Below, in pieces: positions 1 through 6,800 of a stretch of DNA of 6,873 nt; positions within the stretch are counted from its first letter, which is position 1; every line of letters begins with the position of its first letter. Below the pieces are notes generated by a model that saw nothing but the letters and a program-made list of their open reading frames with translations, was not told where the DNA came from and made no database searches. This stretch comes from CAYMSA01 sp964392965 (GTDB taxonomy: Bacteria; Actinomycetota; Coriobacteriia; Anaerosomatales; Anaerosomataceae), in NCBI GenBank assembly GCA_964392965.1, contig CAYMSA010000082.1:1-6873 (forward strand), given 5' to 3'. The position numbers and the translations under genes are program-made.

Positions 1-699
1 CGCCTGCGCGCCCGCCCACTCGTTCTGCAGCGTGCCGAGGAAGTTCACGATCTGCCCGACGGCGCTCGAGAGGTGCTTGGGCGGCGCCGCCTCGATCTTG
101 CCGGGGACGCCGTTCAGGCCCTCGTTCAGGAGCGTCCTGAGCGACCAGCCGGCGCAGTAGCCCGCGAGCATGTCGAGGTCGTGGATGTGGATGTCGCCCT
201 CGCGGTGAGCGAGGCCCACCTCGGCGGGGTAGACGTGGCTGAGCCAGTAGTTGGCCACCACCTTGCCTGAGACGTTCATGATGAGGCCGCCGAGCGAGTA
301 GCCCTGATTGGCGTTGGCGTTCACGCGCCAGTCGGCGCGGTCGAGGTACTCGTTGATCGACGTCGCCACGTTCACCACGGTGGCGCGGTCCTGGCGCAGC
401 CGTGCGCGCTGCTCGCGGTAGACGATGTAGGCGCGCGCCGTGGCGAAGTGGTTCGCCGAGATGAGCACCTGCTCCACGACGTCCTGGATGCGCTCGAGCT
501 CGACTTCGGTGCCGGCCTGCTGGTGGGAGAGGACCTTCAGTACCTGGGCGGTGAGGAGCTGTGACTCCAGCGCGTCGAACTCACCGGTGGCGATGCCCGC
601 TCGCTCGATCGCCGAGCGGATCTTGTCCGCATCAAAAGGAACACGGACGCCCTCGCGCTTGACGACTACCGTTGGCATTACCCCGCTGAATTCGCCCAT
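1..699 (-). CDS. nrdD: Anaerobic ribonucleoside-triphosphate reductase, N-terminal part (runs off left edge)
   Basis: Class III ribonucleotide reductase large subunit, a cytoplasmic glycyl-radical enzyme that reduces ribonucleoside triphosphates to dNTPs without oxygen. Only 233 codons are present; the frame is open through base 1, so the catalytic barrel and C-terminal glycyl radical site lie outside. Residues about 9-100 form an ATP-cone allosteric domain (PTVVVKREG near the start, later ARAYIVYREQR). The catalytic domain then begins, with GDIHIHDLDM at 168-177, YCAGW at 181-185 and FLGTLQNEWAGAQA at the window edge, all typical of NrdD. Cys182 is probably a conserved substrate-site cysteine of the family (inference). 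The start at 699 is favoured over an in-frame ATG at 678 because GAGGAGG (712-706) lies 6 nt upstream of it. The gene has its own promoter and NrdR boxes upstream, so it is not dependent on the thioesterase gene behind it. The activase gene nrdG would be expected downstream, beyond the window. Confidence 0.96.
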   Translation of the reverse strand, partial: MGEFSGVMPTVVVKREGVRVPFDADKIRSAIERAGIATGEFDALESQLLTAQVLKVLSHQQAGTEVELERIQDVVEQVLISANHFATARAYIVYREQRARLRQDRATVVNVATSINEYLDRADWRVNANANQGYSLGGLIMNVSGKVVANYWLSHVYPAEVGLAHREGDIHIHDLDMLAGYCAGWSLRTLLNEGLNGVPGKIEAAPPKHLSSAVGQIVNFLGTLQNEWAGAQA

Positions 700-790
700 C
701 TGCTGCCTCCTCGTGTCGATCCCATCGCGCGGGGACAACGTGGGCGCTGCGCCTTCACGGTGTTCGTGCAGTGCGCGGGCTCCGCTCTCG

Positions 791-806
791 GCCCCAGATA
801 TTGATA
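791..806 (-). promoter_or_regulatory. Second, weaker NrdR-box-like site
   Basis: By my alignment this 16-mer matches 9 of 16 positions of the NrdR box consensus acaCwAtATaTwGtgt, including most of the central AT-rich core. On its own it would be weak. It counts because its start is 30 bp from the strong box at 821-836, close to the three-helical-turn spacing usual for paired NrdR boxes, so both would lie on the same DNA face. It sits just downstream of the predicted nrdD transcription start. Confidence 0.45.
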
Positions 807-820
807 CCGGGAGAACCTCG

Positions 821-836
821 GCACAATATATAGTAG
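821..836 (-). promoter_or_regulatory. NrdR box (dNTP-responsive repressor site) upstream of nrdD
   Basis: The 16-mer gcaCaAtATaTaGtag matches 13 of 16 positions of the palindromic NrdR consensus acaCwAtATaTwGtgt; the mismatches are the outermost bases. NrdR is the zinc-ribbon/ATP-cone repressor that senses the ATP/dATP balance and controls nrd genes in most bacteria. The site overlaps the predicted -10 hexamer of the nrdD promoter, the expected position for direct repression. It is about 120 bp upstream of the nrdD start codon. The nrdR gene itself is not in the window. Confidence 0.8.
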
Positions 837-858
837 GCAGGGGTTGAGCGAGAGTCAA
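830..858 (-). promoter_or_regulatory. Predicted nrdD promoter
   Basis: Read on the minus strand, TTGACT (858-853) is a near-perfect -35 element, followed after 17 bp by TACTAT (835-830), which matches 4 of 6 bases of the -10 consensus. Transcription would start near 823, giving a leader of about 120 nt before the nrdD ATG. The -10 lies inside the NrdR box at 821-836. Between 860 and 980 I see no gene and no convincing terminator for the thioesterase gene; only minor imperfect palindromes occur there. Confidence 0.65.
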
Positions 859-980
859 CGCGGTTTTCGGGTTGAATGTCGCGGGAGCACGTGGTATTCG
901 AGAGTACCTGTGAGGCGATTGCGGCATGCAGTCGGGGTGAGAGCGGATGCGTTTCCTCGCCCGATGACGATACGTGATGA

Positions 981-1475
981 CTACCCGATCGTCTCCGGGA
1001 ACGGCCGTTCGTCGGCGAACCAGTCCTCGTCCATGTCTCCCTCGGCGATCTTCTCGATGGGAAGACGCAGGTAGCGCCCCCTCGCCTCCACAGCCACGCT
1101 GCCATCGGCGAGGCGGATTTCGCCGGAGCCCTCGAACATCCGGCCAGAGTCCTTCGTGATGCGAGCACGCGCGACGACCTCACCGTCGAGCGGAACCGGC
1201 TTGCGGTACTTCACGGTCAGCTCGATGGTCACACCCCAGGCGTCGGGGTCGGTCATGTTGACCGCCCGGCCGATGGTCTCATCGAGGATGGTTGATGCGA
1301 GTCCGCCGTGGAGCCGACCGGGATAGCCCTGGTGTTCCTCCTGTGGCATGAAGACGCCCGCGAGTTCGCCGCTCTCCAGCGTGTAGAAGCGCGCGCCGAG
1401 GCTTGATGTGTTCTCCATGCCGCAGACGGCGCACATCCGACTGACGTTCTGCACACCCGTGACCCGCTCGGTCAT
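981..1475 (-). CDS. PaaI-type hotdog-fold thioesterase
   Basis: Predicted 164-residue acyl-CoA thioesterase of the 4HBT/PaaI hotdog superfamily, which hydrolyses acyl- or aryl-CoA esters in the cytoplasm, usually as a multimer. The signature is LHGGLASTILDETIGRAVNM at 55-74: HGG at 56-58 binds and orients the thioester, and Asp65 or Glu66 is the probable catalytic acid. A second conserved strand follows, with TIELTVKYRKPVPLDGEVVARA in the middle of the protein. Near the N-terminus, MCAVCG (14-19) is a CxxC as seen in a subgroup of these proteins and may bind metal. The start at 1475 is preferred over an in-frame ATG at 1550. It begins where the family does, has a weak AAGGG about 10 nt upstream, and a good -10 hexamer (TACAAT, 1513-1508) lies between the two candidates. 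Substrate cannot be told from sequence. It is co-oriented with nrdD but separated by about 280 bp and a separate promoter. Confidence 0.88.
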   Translation of the reverse strand: MTERVTGVQNVSRMCAVCGMENTSSLGARFYTLESGELAGVFMPQEEHQGYPGRLHGGLASTILDETIGRAVNMTDPDAWGVTIELTVKYRKPVPLDGEVVARARITKDSGRMFEGSGEIRLADGSVAVEARGRYLRLPIEKIAEGDMDEDWFADERPFPETIG

Positions 1476-1507
1476 GATCAAGGTTCCCTTCCGTCGCCTA
1501 TCTGGCC

Positions 1508-1513
1508 ATTGTA
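1508..1513 (-). promoter_or_regulatory. Candidate -10 element of the thioesterase gene
   Basis: The minus-strand hexamer TACAAT matches 5 of 6 consensus -10 bases. A start about 7 nt downstream, near 1501, would give a 26-nt leader to the ATG at 1475. No recognisable -35 lies 16-19 bp upstream. It supports the shorter protein start. Confidence 0.4.
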
Positions 1514-1522
1514 CGCGTCGGG

Positions 1523-1528
1523 TACGAT
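1523..1528 (+). promoter_or_regulatory. Candidate -10 element of rlmA
   Basis: The plus-strand hexamer TACGAT fits the TAnnnT form common in high-GC bacteria. Transcription from about 1535 would give a leader of about 42 nt before the ATG at 1577. No good -35 is visible. It lies only 9 bp from the opposing TACAAT, so the two divergent promoters would overlap. Confidence 0.35.
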
Positions 1529-1576
1529 AGCGGACGGGCATCTCGCCCATGCGTTCCGAGCGCCACTGGAGGATTC

Positions 1577-2315
1577 ATGCTCGATGACATCGTGACGGTG
1601 CTCCGGTGCCCGATGTGCGGCGTGGGGCTTGTCCAGCGCCAGGGCTCGCTCATCTGTGAGTCAGGGCACGTCTTCGACATCGCGCGGCAGGGCTACGTGA
1701 GCCTCCTGAGTGGCACTGCCGGCGTCGGCACCGCCGACACTGCCGAGATGGTCGCCGCTCGGGCGCGCGTGCTCGGCAGCGGCGCGTACCGGCCGCTGCT
1801 CGACGGCGTGGCCGCAGTGGTCGCGATGGCTCTCGCGCGCCCCGGGCGCGATTGCGAGCGGCCGCCCGTGATCGTGGACGCCGGCGCCGGCAGCGGCGAG
1901 TACCTGGCCGGGGCACTCGCGCGGGACCCTCACGTGCTCGGCGTGGCGCTCGACCTCTCCAAGCACGCGATGCGTCGGGCTGCGCGCATCCACCCGCGCN
2001 NNNNNNNNNNNNNNNNNNNNNNNNNNNNNNNNNNNNNNNNNNNNNNNNNNNNNNNNNNNNNNNNNNNNNNNNNNNNNNNNNNNNNNNNNNNNNNNNNNNG
2101 CCCGGGAGGTGGTGTCGTCGTGCACACTCGGCCACGACCTCCTGGTAGACGTGGTGCGCATGGGGCCGAGCGCGCGGCACATCGACGCCGACGAGGTGAG
2201 GCGCCGCGTCGAGGCGCTCCCGGCTCCCATGGCCGTCACGCTCGCCGCATCGATCTCCGTGTGGCGGCGGTCATCGTCCCCGCAGGCGGGTCCCGCGCTT
2301 CCCTACAGCTTGTAG
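1577..2315 (+). CDS. rlmA: 23S rRNA (guanine-N1)-methyltransferase, RlmA family, split by a sequence gap
   Basis: SAM-dependent methyltransferase predicted to make m1G in helix 35 of 23S rRNA: G745 for the Gram-negative RlmA(I) type, G748 for the Gram-positive RlmA(II)/TlrB type. The subtype is not decided here. The first 141 codons show the family zinc site (C11, C14, C27, H31), then FDIARQGYVSLLSG (33-46), DTAEMVAARARVLGSGAYRP (54-73) and SAM motif I VDAGAGSGEY (100-109). LDLSKHAMRRAA shortly before the gap is motif II. Bases 2000-2099 are N. After the gap the C-terminus continues in the frame starting at 2100: LLVDVVRMGPSARHI, then LPAPMAVTLAASISVW, ending at TAG 2313-2315. That frame differs by one base from the upstream frame across 100 N, so the N run is not the true length. 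The visible 212 residues fall short of the usual 270-290. The start is set by GGAGG (1568-1572), 4 nt before ATG. The stop overlaps the convergent kinase gene by 13 bp. Confidence 0.9.
2000..2099. other. Assembly gap (100 N) inside rlmA
   Basis: Exactly 100 undetermined bases, the size commonly used for gaps of unknown length. A codon boundary of rlmA falls at 2000 on the left and at 2100 on the right, so the missing piece must be a multiple of three, which 100 is not. By comparison with the layout of E. coli RlmA from memory, about 60-80 residues (roughly 180-240 nt) are missing, covering the middle of the methyltransferase domain. Confidence 0.9.
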
Positions 2316-2788
2316 CCGATCGTCTTGAGGAACCCGGTCCGCCAGGTGACGCCGTCCGCGTCCTCGATGCCGAGCGGTGGCTGGCCGTCCACGACGCCGA
2401 CAACACCGCGGCCGAGCGCCGTCTCGGCCACGACGATCTCCAGCGGGTTGGCGGTCGCGCAGAAGATGCGGCAGACCTCGGGCACCATCTTGAGGGCGTT
2501 CAGCACGTTGATGGGGTAGAAGCCTTCGGCCAGGTGCAGCACGAACGTGTGGCCGGCGCCGATCGCGTATGCGTTGCGGGCCGCTAGCTCCTTCAGCCCC
2601 TCGTCGGTGCCGCTCACCCGCACGAGTCGCGCCCCCGAGGCCTCACAGAACGCCACGCCGAAACGGATGCCCGGCACCGCGTTCACCATCGCCTCATGGA
2701 TGTCCTCGACGGTCTTGATGAAGTGCGACTGGCCGATGATGACGCTCACCGGTTCCGGTTTGTCGATGGCGACGGTGCTCAGGTTCAT
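2303..2788 (-). CDS. Adenosine-specific kinase (PF04008-type)
   Basis: A 161-residue cytoplasmic protein matching the small 'adenosine-specific kinase' family found in many archaea and scattered bacteria. The family name comes from work on a hyperthermophilic archaeal member; its role in bacteria is poorly established, with adenosine salvage to AMP the presumed job. Recognised segments are VIIGQSHFIKTVEDIHEAMV (16-35), IRFGVAFCEASGARLVRVSG (41-60), GAGHTFVLHLAEGFYPINVL (78-97), VCRIFCATANPLEIVVAET (105-123) and GRGVVGVVDGQPPLGIED (126-143). The start is well fixed: AAGGAG (2800-2795) lies 6 nt upstream of the ATG, and upstream in-frame sequence is not family-like. Length is normal for the family, with no signal peptide or membrane segment. 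I see no clear promoter in 2801-2930. It may be read through from the helicase gene despite the hairpin at 2939-2971. Its 3' end overlaps the end of rlmA on the other strand. Confidence 0.9.
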   Translation of the reverse strand: MNLSTVAIDKPEPVSVIIGQSHFIKTVEDIHEAMVNAVPGIRFGVAFCEASGARLVRVSGTDEGLKELAARNAYAIGAGHTFVLHLAEGFYPINVLNALKMVPEVCRIFCATANPLEIVVAETALGRGVVGVVDGQPPLGIEDADGVTWRTGFLKTIGYKL

Positions 2789-2938
2789 GTGCGGCTCCTT
2801 CCAGGCGTGGGGCAGGACGGCTTCCCGCGAGACGTGTCGAGACCTTCGGCAGGTCGCGGCGCTTCCCGTAGATGATGCCCGAGCGGCTCCGGTTGTGCAC
2901 GGCCACGCACCTCGGAGTGCGGCGGCCCGCCAGAACGA

Positions 2939-2971
2939 CGACGCCCCGCCCGCTGAGCGGACGGGGCGTCG
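2939..2971 (-). terminator. Strong GC hairpin downstream of the helicase gene, without U-tract
   Basis: Bases 2939-2948 (CGACGCCCCG) pair perfectly with 2962-2971. After one C/A mismatch, CCGC (2950-2953) pairs with GCGG (2957-2960) around a TGA loop. The structure begins 35 nt past the helicase stop codon, the right place for a transcription terminator. There is no run of T after the stem on either strand, so it may be a non-canonical terminator or an mRNA 3'-end stabiliser. The rest of 2789-3005 shows no gene I can support. Confidence 0.6.
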
Positions 2972-3005
2972 GGCGGAACGATCATGCGGTCGACTGTCGT
3001 GCGTA

Positions 3006-4217
<1,212 letters not shown>

Positions 4218-4318
4218 GTATGAGCTCCTTCCTCGTGCGCCATGTCAGGCTGCACTGCGGCAGACGCAGTCGTTCCGACACATCACGAGGAGGGAGGGAC
4301 AACCGAGTCTTGGGTGGG

Positions 4319-4335
4319 GCGCCCCGACGGGGCGC
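4319..4335. repeat. GC hairpin in the helicase leader / helicase-rlmKL intergenic region
   Basis: GCGCCCC (4319-4325) and GGGGCGC (4329-4335) form a perfect 7-bp stem with a GAC loop. GGGGCGCCCC (4316-4325) is also a perfect palindrome, so the left arm has an alternative partner. From the predicted helicase start near 4342 the hairpin would lie near the 5' end of the helicase mRNA. It has no T-tract on either strand, so a terminator is unlikely. Confidence 0.55.
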
Positions 4336-4348
4336 TCGTGTTCCGGCC

Positions 4349-4377
4349 AGTATACGCGCTCCAGGGACAAACGCCAA
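4349..4377 (-). promoter_or_regulatory. Predicted helicase promoter
   Basis: On the minus strand TTGGCG (4377-4372) is followed after 17 bp by TATACT (4354-4349), matching 4 of 6 and 5 of 6 consensus bases. Transcription would begin near 4342, about 125 nt before the TTG start codon. It is the best sigma70-like promoter in this intergenic region. Confidence 0.55.
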
Positions 4378-4403
4378 CAGTACCGATGCGGCCGCTACCG
4401 TGG

Positions 4404-4409
4404 TACGGT
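4404..4409 (+). promoter_or_regulatory. Candidate -10 element giving a leaderless rlmKL mRNA
   Basis: TACGGT ends 6 nt before the ATG at 4416, so a transcript from it would begin at the start codon itself. There is no Shine-Dalgarno sequence in front of this ATG, which fits leaderless translation. The hexamer is also the right half of an inverted repeat ACCGT-GGT-ACGGT (4397-4409) that could be an operator. No convincing -35 is present. Confidence 0.35.
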
Positions 4410-4415
4410 TCGCCC

Positions 4416-6659
4416 ATGGACTCCCACCTGCGCCTCATAGCCACGTGCCCTAAGGGGATCGAGCACCTGCTCGCGGACGAGCTTCGCGCTCTCGGCGTCT
4501 CGCGACTCACGCAGACGCGCGCTGCGGTGACGTTCGAAGGCTCACTCGGCGACGCGTACACCGCATGCCTCTGGTCGCGCCTGGCGAGCCGCGTGCTCCT
4601 TGCGTTGGCCGAGTTCCCCGCCCCTGACGCCGAGGCCCTCTATGCGGGCATGTACGAGGTCGCGTGGGAGGACCACATCCCTTCGGACGGGACGATCGCC
4701 ATCGATGTCGCTGGGACGAGTTCGGGCCTGACGCACACGCGGTTCGTCGCGCAGAAGGCCAAGGACGCTGTCGTGGACCGGCTGCGCGAGCGCACCGGCG
4801 AGCGGCCTTCGGTGGAGTTCGACCGGCCGGCCGTCCGCATCAACATACGCTTGCATCGTGAACGGGCGTCGGTCTCCATCGATCTCTCGGGAGCGCCGCT
4901 CCATCAGCGCGGCTACCGGTCGCCCGGCGAGCAGGTCGCAGCGCCGCTCAAGGAGAATCTCGCCGCAGCGCTTCTCGTGCGCGCGGGTTGGCCGGAGATC
5001 GCTCAGTCGGGCGGTCCGCTCGTCGATCCCATGTGCGGGTCGGGGACGTTTCTCGTGGAAGGCGCGCTCATCGCGTCGGACCAGGCGCCCGGACTGTTGC
5101 GCGACTACTGGGGCTTCGCGGGCTGGCTCGGCCATGACGCGGACCGGTGGGACTCGCTCATCGCTGAGGCAGACGAGCGTGCCGAAGCCGGCCGCGAGCG
5201 GCTTCCGCTGATCGCGGGCTACGACGTCGACGAGCGCTCTCTTGCGCTCGCCCGCGGCTGCGCTGCGCGTGCCGGGTTCGGCGGCGACATCGTGCTCGGG
5301 CGCCGTGACGTCGCCGAGTTCGCGCCGCCTGTGGCGGAGGCCGGGGACACCGGGCAGCCGTCGCCTGCGGGACTCGTCATCGTGAACCCGCCGTACGGGG
5401 TGCGCCTCGACGCGGACGAAGGGTTGAGCTCCCTGTACGCGACGCTCGGGAAGCGCCTGCTCGCCGCTTTCGAGGGCTGGGAGGCCGCTGTCTTCACGAG
5501 CGATGAGTCGCTCGCTCGTGCCACAGGCCTGCGCAGCCACTCGGCCCATACGTTCTTCAACGGCCCGATCGAGACGCGTCTCTATCGTTTCACCGTCGCA
5601 GCAACGCAGGCGCGCGCCGAGGTACGAAAGGCGCCGCCAGCACGCTCGGCCGGTGCGGAGATCTTCGGCAACCGGCTGCGCAAGAATGCGCGCCACCTCG
5701 GCAAGTGGGCGCGCCGGCAGGGCATCACCTGCTATCGCGTCTATGACGCCGATCTTCCGGAGTACGCGGTGGCCATCGATCTCTACGAGGGCGCCGGGCC
5801 GGATGCTGGGCGGCGTTTCGTGCATGTCGCCGAGTACGCCCCTCCGTCGGACATCGATCCGGACGTCGCCTCCCGGCGTCTTTCTGAAGCCGTGGAGATC
5901 GCTGCCGAAGTACTCGAGATCGCGCCCGACGACGTCGCGCTCAAGGTGCGCAGGCGTCAGCGTGGCGAGGGGACGCAGTACCAGCGTATGGCCGAGCGCG
6001 GTGAGTTCGTCGAGGTCGAAGAGGGCGGGCTCCTCTTCCTCGTCAACCTGCATGACTACCTCGACACCGGGCTCTTCCTCGATCACCGGCCGGTGCGAGC
6101 ACTCATCGGGGAGCTCGCGCCCGGTCGTCGCTTCTGCAACCTGTTCGCGTACACGGGTACCGCGAGCGTCTACGCGGCAGCGGTGGGGGCGAGCGCCGTG
6201 CACACGGTGGACCTGTCGCCCACCTACACCGAATGGGCCAGGCGCAACATGGCACTCAACGGGTTCGCCGACCGTCCGGGCGTCCGCTTCTTCACGACCG
6301 ATGCCCGCCGATGGCTCACCGAGGAGCGCCGGCGGGTCGAACAGGGGCTCGCCGACCCTTACGGACTCGTCTTCTGCGACCCTCCCACGTACTCGTCGAG
6401 CAAGGGTCGGAGAGCGGCGACATTCGATGTGCAGCGGGACCATGTGGCGCTTATCGATGACGCGGCTGCGCTTCTCTCGGACGACGGTATCCTGGTGTTC
6501 TCGACCAACGCAAGGACGTTCACGATCGATAAGGATGCCCTCGGGCACCTTGCCGTCGAGGACATCACAACCAGTACGATTCCGCAGGATTTCGCCCGCA
6601 ATCCCCGCATACATCGCTGCTACCTGGTGCAGAAGCAGATACTTGATTTTTCTGAATAG
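4416..6659 (+). CDS. rlmKL: Bifunctional 23S rRNA methyltransferase RlmK-RlmL (m7G2069 and m2G2445)
   Basis: A 747-residue fusion of two SAM-dependent rRNA methyltransferases. In E. coli the RlmL half makes m2G2445 and the RlmK half m7G2069, both in helix 74 of 23S rRNA near the peptidyl-transferase centre. A THUMP RNA-binding region covers about 45-160. RlmL motif I is DPMCGSGTFLVEGAL (204-218) and its catalytic loop NPPYG is at 324-328. The linker and RlmK part begin near FGNRLRKNARHLGKW (417-431). RlmK motif I is NLFAYTGTASVYAA (575-588), then VDLSPTYTEWARRNMALNGF (598-617), DPPTYSSSK (655-663), FDVQRDHVALI (670-680) and QDFARNPRIHRCYLV (724-738), all very close to the enterobacterial protein. 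It is slightly longer than the roughly 700-residue E. coli enzyme, mainly in the RlmL half. The frame is open upstream to 4242, but homology begins at MDSHLRLIATCPKGIEHLL, so 4416 is chosen even though it lacks a Shine-Dalgarno. No active-site residue appears lost. Confidence 0.96.
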   Translation: MDSHLRLIATCPKGIEHLLADELRALGVSRLTQTRAAVTFEGSLGDAYTACLWSRLASRVLLALAEFPAPDAEALYAGMYEVAWEDHIPSDGTIAIDVAGTSSGLTHTRFVAQKAKDAVVDRLRERTGERPSVEFDRPAVRINIRLHRERASVSIDLSGAPLHQRGYRSPGEQVAAPLKENLAAALLVRAGWPEIAQSGGPLVDPMCGSGTFLVEGALIASDQAPGLLRDYWGFAGWLGHDADRWDSLIAEADERAEAGRERLPLIAGYDVDERSLALARGCAARAGFGGDIVLGRRDVAEFAPPVAEAGDTGQPSPAGLVIVNPPYGVRLDADEGLSSLYATLGKRLLAAFEGWEAAVFTSDESLARATGLRSHSAHTFFNGPIETRLYRFTVAATQARAEVRKAPPARSAGAEIFGNRLRKNARHLGKWARRQGITCYRVYDADLPEYAVAIDLYEGAGPDAGRRFVHVAEYAPPSDIDPDVASRRLSEAVEIAAEVLEIAPDDVALKVRRRQRGEGTQYQRMAERGEFVEVEEGGLLFLVNLHDYLDTGLFLDHRPVRALIGELAPGRRFCNLFAYTGTASVYAAAVGASAVHTVDLSPTYTEWARRNMALNGFADRPGVRFFTTDARRWLTEERRRVEQGLADPYGLVFCDPPTYSSSKGRRAATFDVQRDHVALIDDAAALLSDDGILVFSTNARTFTIDKDALGHLAVEDITTSTIPQDFARNPRIHRCYLVQKQILDFSE

Positions 6660-6686
6660 GTACTGGCGCGCCTGGATGCACTCGCG

Positions 6687-6692
6687 TAAACT
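6687..6692 (+). promoter_or_regulatory. Candidate -10 element of the cold-shock gene
   Basis: TAAACT fits TAnnnT and matches 4 of 6 consensus bases. A weak -35-like CTGGCG (6663-6668) lies 18 bp upstream. Transcription near 6699 would give a leader of about 100 nt, long as is usual for cold-shock genes. Confidence 0.4.
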
Positions 6693-6695
6693 GCA

Positions 6696-6717
6696 CCTGG
6701 GCCAGAGGCGGCCCGGG
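6696..6717 (+). other. Hairpin 1 after rlmKL: terminator or leader element
   Basis: CCTGGGCC (6696-6703) pairs with GGCCCGGG (6710-6717) with one G-U pair and an AGAGGC loop. It lies 37 nt past the rlmKL stop and has no U-tract. It could end the rlmKL transcript or, if transcription starts near 6699, form the 5' hairpin of the cold-shock mRNA. Confidence 0.5.
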
Positions 6718-6733
6718 GATATGCGGCAAGACA

Positions 6734-6748
6734 CCCGCTGGACGCGGG
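6734..6748 (+). other. Hairpin 2 in the cold-shock leader
   Basis: CCCGC (6734-6738) pairs with GCGGG (6744-6748) around a five-base loop. It is short but fully GC-paired, between the first hairpin and the one near the ribosome binding site. Confidence 0.4.
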
Positions 6749-6769
6749 GGACGAGTTGAGTCGCAATGG

Positions 6770-6789
6770 TTTTGCCCTGCGGGGCGAGA
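6770..6789 (+). promoter_or_regulatory. Hairpin overlapping the cold-shock gene ribosome binding site
   Basis: GCCC (6774-6777) pairs with GGGC (6782-6785) around TGCG. The stem can extend by four weak U-A/U-G pairs, TTTT (6770-6773) with GAGA (6786-6789). The weak half contains most of the GAGAGG Shine-Dalgarno (6786-6791), so opening of the lower stem would decide access to the ribosome site. Confidence 0.4.
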
Positions 6790-6800
6790 GGATGGGTTCT

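Noticed and set aside
894..909. An imperfect palindrome GGTA...TACC between the thioesterase and nrdD
   Set aside because: Only short arms with a mismatch and no match to a known operator; within chance expectation for this length of sequence.
981..1550. A longer start for the thioesterase at 1550
   Set aside because: The added 25 residues are Arg-rich and not family-like. They would place the likely promoter inside the gene and run almost into the rlmA ribosome site.
2101..2587. A continuation of rlmA through the N run in the frame reading PGGGVVVHTRP
   Set aside because: PGGGVVV looks like a methyltransferase strand, but what follows is Arg-rich shadow of the kinase gene. The frame starting at 2100 gives the conserved RlmA C-terminus with a sensible stop.
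2694..2906. A 70-codon minus-strand frame (VAVHNRSRSGIIYGKRRDL) upstream of and inside the kinase gene
   Set aside because: It begins with GTG without a ribosome site, overlaps the kinase start, and its second half is a shadow of the kinase codons.
4242..4415. An upstream start for rlmKL adding 58 residues
   Set aside because: The added residues have no similarity to RlmL N-termini, and the segment contains the predicted divergent helicase promoter and the GC hairpin.
5503..6759. A 418-codon open frame on the plus strand in another frame of rlmKL
   Set aside because: Ser/Arg/Thr-rich shadow with no motif, overlapping entirely with the RlmK domain and then running into the csp leader.
6690..6800. 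A known riboswitch class (for example cyclic di-GMP) in the cold-shock leader
   Set aside because: Some short matches such as GGCAAGAC and GGACGCGGG recall riboswitch cores, but the required conserved blocks and their order are absent.
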